From Tetrapyrgos nigripes (Eukaryota > Basidiomycota > Agaricomycetes > Agaricales > Campanellaceae), in contig JAACJM010000007.1 of the NCBI GenBank assembly GCA_013368315.1, forward strand, positions 744,001-808,000: a stretch of 64,000 nucleotides of DNA. The letters run 5' to 3'. The notes under the pieces were generated by a model that worked only from the letters and a program-made list of their open reading frames with translations, ran no database searches and was not told the origin of the DNA. The position numbers and the translations under genes are program-made. Positions within the stretch are counted from its first letter, which is position 1, and each line of letters opens with the position of its first letter. Shown one piece after another: positions 59,347-64,000 of the stretch.

Positions 59347-61307
59347 ATGGTTGATTGGCACTCTCAAGCAGAAATCGTCAAAGATGCAGGTGAGCCCAGC
59401 AATCGTGAACGCCTGGGGGCTGGCGAGGACCGCCAAAGGCGTTTCGAGTATGGCATCCAGTGTACAACGTACTGATTGCGCGTTTCTTCAACAGCGGCCT
59501 TCAACAAGTTTATGCACACACTACTCGGCCTATACATGTAAGGCCCTCGCCTTTACCCGATTTGGTTGCCTCTGATACGCGCCCTTTGTAGTTGGGAATG
59601 GTTCATTTCACTCCCTTTCGACTGGCACTACGTCTCTGGGAAGAAGACTTTTAGGTGGCCACTAGTGTGTATCATTGCCTTGCATTGTGTAGCGTATCTG
59701 ACCCGTGCGTCTACCAGATATTCTACTGGCTAAACCGCTACAGCTTGCTGTTCGCGCTCATCGGAATGTGAGTCATCATTATGATCTCTGTCATCGTCCC
59801 TGCCAGACTAACGCGTTATCCATAGTGCTATTGCCCTCAATGTCCAGACGTGCGGATTCTGTTCTCCTTTGACACCTTCATCATGATGCGAAATTAATGT
59901 CTATATGCAGTGAGATTGATTGTCAGTCCTTGTATACCTTCAATCAGGTGCGCATATATGCTGTTTATAGTCGTCCAAATAGCATATAGTTACATTATTT
60001 TTATTACAGGTATTCGGTAACGCGTCCATTGGCCTTGCCTCTATCAACTTTTCTCTCCGAACGTATGTGGTACTACTTGGCAGCAACGTGATGTCCTTAA
60101 CAGGATCGCTTTAGAATGGCCGTATGGGGAGGAAAGTGGTACGTTGTGGGACCCCTGGTGCTAGTCATTTTGGGCCATTGGTCACTGCTCCTTCACGGTT
60201 CGTCGTGTGCTGCCTGATCTCATCCCTAGACTGACTTACTCCCGCATCTAGGGATACTGTTGAAGGCTGTATACGTCCCTGGACAAGGATGTGCTATCAT
60301 AGATACAGATAACACGCTTCTGGCCGCAACCTTCATTTATTCCATGTGCTTTGACTTTGTGGTTTTGTTCCTTACCGCCTGGAAACTTGTCATAAGTGCA
60401 CCCAGGTACGACTGTTATGCAAGCTAAGTGTACCTGGTTTGCTGAAGCGTATATTTCCTTTCTTCGCTTTTAGCTCCAAGGTCATGGGTCGGTCAAAGCT
60501 CGTCGTCTTGATTTTTGGTGATGGTTTGATTTATTTCGGTATTGCTTTCCTTGCGAATCTTCTTGCAACAGTGAGTGTTGTTCCTCTGACTTGGCTTTTA
60601 GCCATCCTCGCTTTTGCTTTGGTCGCCTGATAGTGCTGATGAGTATATTTTTGCTTCAGATTTTCATGCTCCTTAATCTTAACCCCGTGATGTCAATCAT
60701 CGCAAATGTACCGTCTGCCATTGCATCTACTGTAAGCTATCTCGCCTTTGTAGGCGGGTATATGCGCCTTTCATTGACGCAAATCAACTCGTCTCTTTGT
60801 AGATTATGGCTACTCGCGCCGTCAGACGATTGGCGTTATTCACGTCAGGAGGTCCTGAGATGTTCTCGTATGTATCTCTGTTCCTATCTACGTTGTGATG
60901 CTAACGGGTACTTCGTCTTCAGGACCACGCAAGCCTCGACAATAGCCTTCCGTACAAGCTCAAAAGCAACGCATGTTCGCCCTCGGGTGAACACTGGCAC
61001 AGTAGATGGTGTGCATGTCCAGGTATGTCTTCCGTCGTTGATATCTCAGCTTCTCAGAATCATAGTCTTCTTTTATACCGAACCATTCCTGCCTATTCAC
61101 ATCGTTGTCTCGGTGTCTTTTCATTTCGACTGACTATTCATGTTTTTTCTCCCACAGATGGAGACCTTCGAATCTCCCACAACACCGAAGAAATACGTCG
61201 AATATGACGCCATGGGCAATATTGTCAACAAGGACTCTCCGGAGACCGCGCATTTCGACCCCGAGGCACAGGAGATTAGGGACGAGTTCAAGAGGCCACC
61301 CTATTAG
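59347..61307 (+). CDS. Multi-spanning membrane protein, paralogue 3 (in duplication block 2)
   Basis: Twin of the gene at 43626. It starts MVDWHSQAEIVKDA and keeps the helices, intron positions and tail exon (METFESPTTPKKYVEYDAMG to RDEFKRPPY). The core differs only slightly, for example WYVVGPLVLV here against WYIVGPLVLV. Intron 1 is longer because of a 20-bp addition near 59440, and the tail exon has single substitutions. The frame is open throughout and splice sites are conserved, so both copies are likely expressed. Function unknown, as for paralogue 1. Confidence 0.85.
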
Positions 61308-62945
61308 ATGCCCGTTGGCGTTGGCATTGGCGTTGGCGTTGGTGTATGACCATGACATAGAAGCGGCGGAAGCTGACTCGCTTCGTGCTTGGGTGGGTTG
61401 GAGGAAGAACGGAGAAAAAAGAAGACAGACGTCTCGGACAGGACTGCAAACGGAAACCAAAATGGAACGACGGACCCTCCCATCGATATCCGTCTGCACA
61501 ATTCAAAAAGATCCACAGCATCCCAAATAATTCATCATCCCATCATCCTCCCTTTATTCTTTTCGATCCTGTTTCTCGACTCGTGTCTTGCAAATTTTGC
61601 ATTGTCACCTGTTACTCCTGCCCTTCTTTTGAGATCCAGACTGCTCGTCTTTGCTTTGTATCTTATATTTACGTATTTCCTTCGTACTGCACTGATTTGT
61701 ATTGGCATGGCCGTCTACTCTTGTTGTACTTCTGTACCTTTCGCTATCACTATTGTTATCTTTCTCCTCATCGATGTCCGATACCCTTCTCTCGTCCTGA
61801 CTTGCGTTACCCCTCCGTTACCCTCAAACATTTGTTGTACACTTTTTTTTCCACCACCCTTTGAACCTTTTTTCTTTGCATTAGGCATCATCGACATCAC
61901 CGTCTTCTTCGCATTTCCGCATTCATCGCATCACAATATCATTGTACATATGCATTATCAAGCTCAAGTCGACGCTCATTGGAAAAATAATGCATTATAT
62001 CTTGATTATATCTACCATAAATCTTGTTTAATTCGTTCATGCCCTCGTTATGGAGGATGAGGATGGACGGTTCCCAATTTTCCCCTTTCTCTTGCTTCGG
62101 GTTCAAGCTCCGGAGCGCGGTTTTTGGTGGTTTGGCGAGGACACATGGCTTAGGCTGTTTGGCGCAGTACTGACACAGAAGGAGATTCAGAAGATGTCGA
62201 CTTCGTGGTCTGGACTTTGGGTCTTTCAGGTACACTCTGGCAAAACTACTCACTCTTCTCAAAAACCCCAATCTTACCCCACCCTGCTTTGTTCGCCTCC
62301 TTCACACCTTACCCACCACTTCACTTTTCACCGATTCATTTCGCTTCACCCAATTCTATCTCGTCACGTCCATTATCACTGTTTGGATTTCAAGCTTCTC
62401 TTCACGCGGTTAGATGATAGATCTGGAGCCCAAGAACACTTCACTTTATTCACTTTCTCCGCCCACCCTTTTTCACTTATTGGGGGTTATTCTCTCCCAT
62501 TGTTGCCTTCGTCCCCACTATTCGTGCTGTTTTCGCTTCCAGGCGTGTTTTTTCTGTTTATAAAAAGGAGTAAAAATATACTAACCCCAAGTCGCCGTAT
62601 GGTGGCTTGTATCATTCATTGTTCAAGAATTGTAGGATTACTTTCCGAACAGAAGAAGTACTCTATTAGCAAGTATGGTCCCACACATGAGTACTGAATA
62701 TTTATGCTTCAGAGGAGTTTTGGAAGGGGCCGGTAGAGTGTCGCCTCAGAGCCACCATTGGCCAACCCCTAATCGCGGATTGGCGCAACAATCATGATTC
62801 ACAGACGTCATGAATTACATGAGAGCACCCATCTATGCGAGCTGGTGGTAGTAGCGAACACCACAGTGAGGACGGTTGACAGAACTAGTGGGACTAAGTA
62901 GCGCAGCTCCTTGGCCAGCTTCCAGTTGCTTTCACTCATATCACG
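61308..62945. other. Gap, CT-rich
   Basis: Pyrimidine-rich tracts give long chance ORFs rich in Phe/Leu/Ser (61389-62060). A short open segment at 62050-62229 (MEDEDGRFPIFPFLLLRVQA…) ends at a CAG|GTACAC donor-like site but has no partner exon. The opposite strand there has a CQYCAKQPKPC stretch. Nothing is called. Confidence 0.35.
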
Positions 62946-63839
62946 TCACAAAAGTTTTGAAACAAAAAATTGTATTTTGGTTGGCGTATTTCCATTGCAG
63001 AAATATCCTATCATCAACCCCCGAGAAGCCTGTTCTGTTCGATGTCGTCTGTATGACTTCTTCCTATACTCTTTGGTCCAAAGCCGGTAATAAACTCCTC
63101 CACCCCTCAGCGCAAAGATTATTCCGGCACTTGTTGGAGCGGCAATGACTCGATGTGATTGCAACGCATGGGCAATGCCCGTTGTGCTAGTATCAATCGA
63201 GAGAAAGTGATGAGAGACGGAATGGAAGGGACATGGAGTCTTCCTCGTCATGTTGACTTCACTGGTGACTGGCGGGATGCTGGCGAGAGGAGACCGCGAG
63301 AATTGACTTTGTGGAAGCTCCGTAACAATCTTCAGTGAGTCTTTTGCAGGTCGAGAAGCTGTGAGACACGAGGTGAGCAATACACTCTAGGACAGAGGAA
63401 AGGAGTAACACAACTTACGAAATCTTCAACCTTGGCTAACCCATCAGACACCACCCAAGAGAAGCTGATCTCTCCAATAGGCGTGGCGAGATGTCGGTGA
63501 AAGGCTATCAGGGTCCACCTCCGTATCTGAGGGTGAGTGGTCGACGTCCGTGCAGACTTTGAGAGACGTCTTGAAATCCTCGGGGGTCTGGACATGGAGG
63601 AGCATTGTGGGAGCGAATGAGAAGAAGATGCGTTCGGCGACCTCATCGTTGAATGAGACCCGACGTTCTCGGCGCTTTTCATCGTTGGAGATGGAAAGAT
63701 CGGGTTCAGACTCGGGGATGGGGACGGGAGGTTCTGAGATGGAGACACATTCGTCGACGTCGTCAGATGATGCTCGACGTTCTCGAAGAGTCTTGGAGTC
63801 GGCTCTGCGAGAGAAGGAGAAGAATTTGGTAAAACGCAT
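62946..63839 (-). CDS. Basic protein with one RRVSF motif, about 260 aa
   Basis: Starts MRFTKFFSFSRRADSKTLRE (ATG at 63839). A single intron (GGTG|GTGTCTG … TCTCACAG) joins RDQLLLG in phase to ASRPAKDSLKIVTELPQSQF, and the frame runs to a stop at 62946. The first exon has KRRERRVSFNDEVAERIFFS, closely similar to the two motifs in the protein at 34137 (RQRRVSFSDEAHERIFSS). An acidic-serine stretch (PSDTEVDPDSLSPTS) follows. The C-terminal part is less certain; an alternative splice (F|GTAAGT) would give a short ending LLDLQKTH. The RVxF-type motif suggests phosphatase 1 docking, by inference. Confidence 0.6.
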
Positions 63840-64000
63840 AGTGAATATAGCTTTGCAGCGACGGGGGTGAAGTTTGTGTGATGAGTGGCAAGATAAAGAC
63901 AAAAGTTGCAGTCGGTAGATGGGCGACGGCAGATGGTGGTGGTAGGTGGTCAAGTTAAGCTGGTCTCGTTAGGGCCCTAGCCATGAGTCTTTATACGTTC

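Larger units (their letters stand above)
57530..61515. repeat. Segmental duplication, block 2 (partner 42070-45790)
   Basis: Same order as block 1: the GAGTTTCTGTGGATGAAGTC start, a 1.8-kb upstream region, and a full membrane protein gene ending RDEFKRPPY. The tail GGCGTTGGCGTTGGTGTATG follows the stop in both. It is longer than block 1 mainly because of the 254-bp insertion at 57996. Both blocks are in the same orientation, about 15.5 kb apart start to start. Confidence 0.9.

Noticed and set aside
61389..62060. 223-codon plus-strand ORF after the third membrane gene
   Set aside because: Same CT-rich artefact. The first part overlaps the 3' end of the duplication, where the partner block lacks the frame.

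Overview
The window is nuclear DNA of a filamentous basidiomycete, most likely an Agaricomycete. Most coding regions are broken by GT-AG introns of about 45-70 nt. Several gene families are typical of mushrooms: a WW-domain membrane protein, a secreted fruit-body-type protein, a multi-spanning membrane protein family and tandem secreted class I mannosidases. I see no bacterial operon, CRISPR array, rRNA or intact autonomous transposon. Exon joins were worked out by eye from reading frame and splice consensus, so exact boundaries are inferences.

Layout. 0-4.3 kb: the 3' part of a Cys-motif/coiled-coil protein and a 788-aa disordered coiled-coil protein, both minus strand. 4.7-13.7 kb: three tandem minus-strand GH47 alpha-1,2-mannosidase genes, each with a signal peptide and a retained catalytic core. 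14.4-19.3 kb: a small Gly/Tyr/His-rich protein, then a gene-poor stretch holding an inverted pair of related small C-terminal exons. 19.7-32.5 kb: a compact block with an RRM RNA-binding protein, a single-pass membrane protein, a Cmc4-like mitochondrial CX9C protein, a 2-oxoglutarate/Fe(II) oxygenase and a coiled-coil protein. 33.0 kb: an intron-containing tRNA-Ala(TGC). 34-35 kb: a Ser/Glu-rich protein with two RRVSF motifs.

37.9-61.5 kb is shaped by duplication. There are three paralogous seven-helix membrane protein genes. Two of them lie in about 3.7-4.0 kb duplicated blocks (42.07-45.79 and 57.53-61.52 kb). Between those blocks are a WW-domain membrane protein, a duplicated glutathione S-transferase pair in which the second copy is frameshifted, a repeat-bearing ORF and a secreted fruit-body-type protein. 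The second block carries a 254-bp MITE-like insertion, and the first block preserves the matching empty site. The window ends with another minus-strand protein that carries an RRVSF motif.

The genes do not form one clear pathway. The mannosidases, the fruit-body-type protein and the Gly/Tyr-rich protein suggest secreted or wall-related functions, and the multi-spanning proteins are of unknown function. The most distinctive local features are the duplicated block with a conserved core, the MITE with its empty site, and the two RRVSF proteins.
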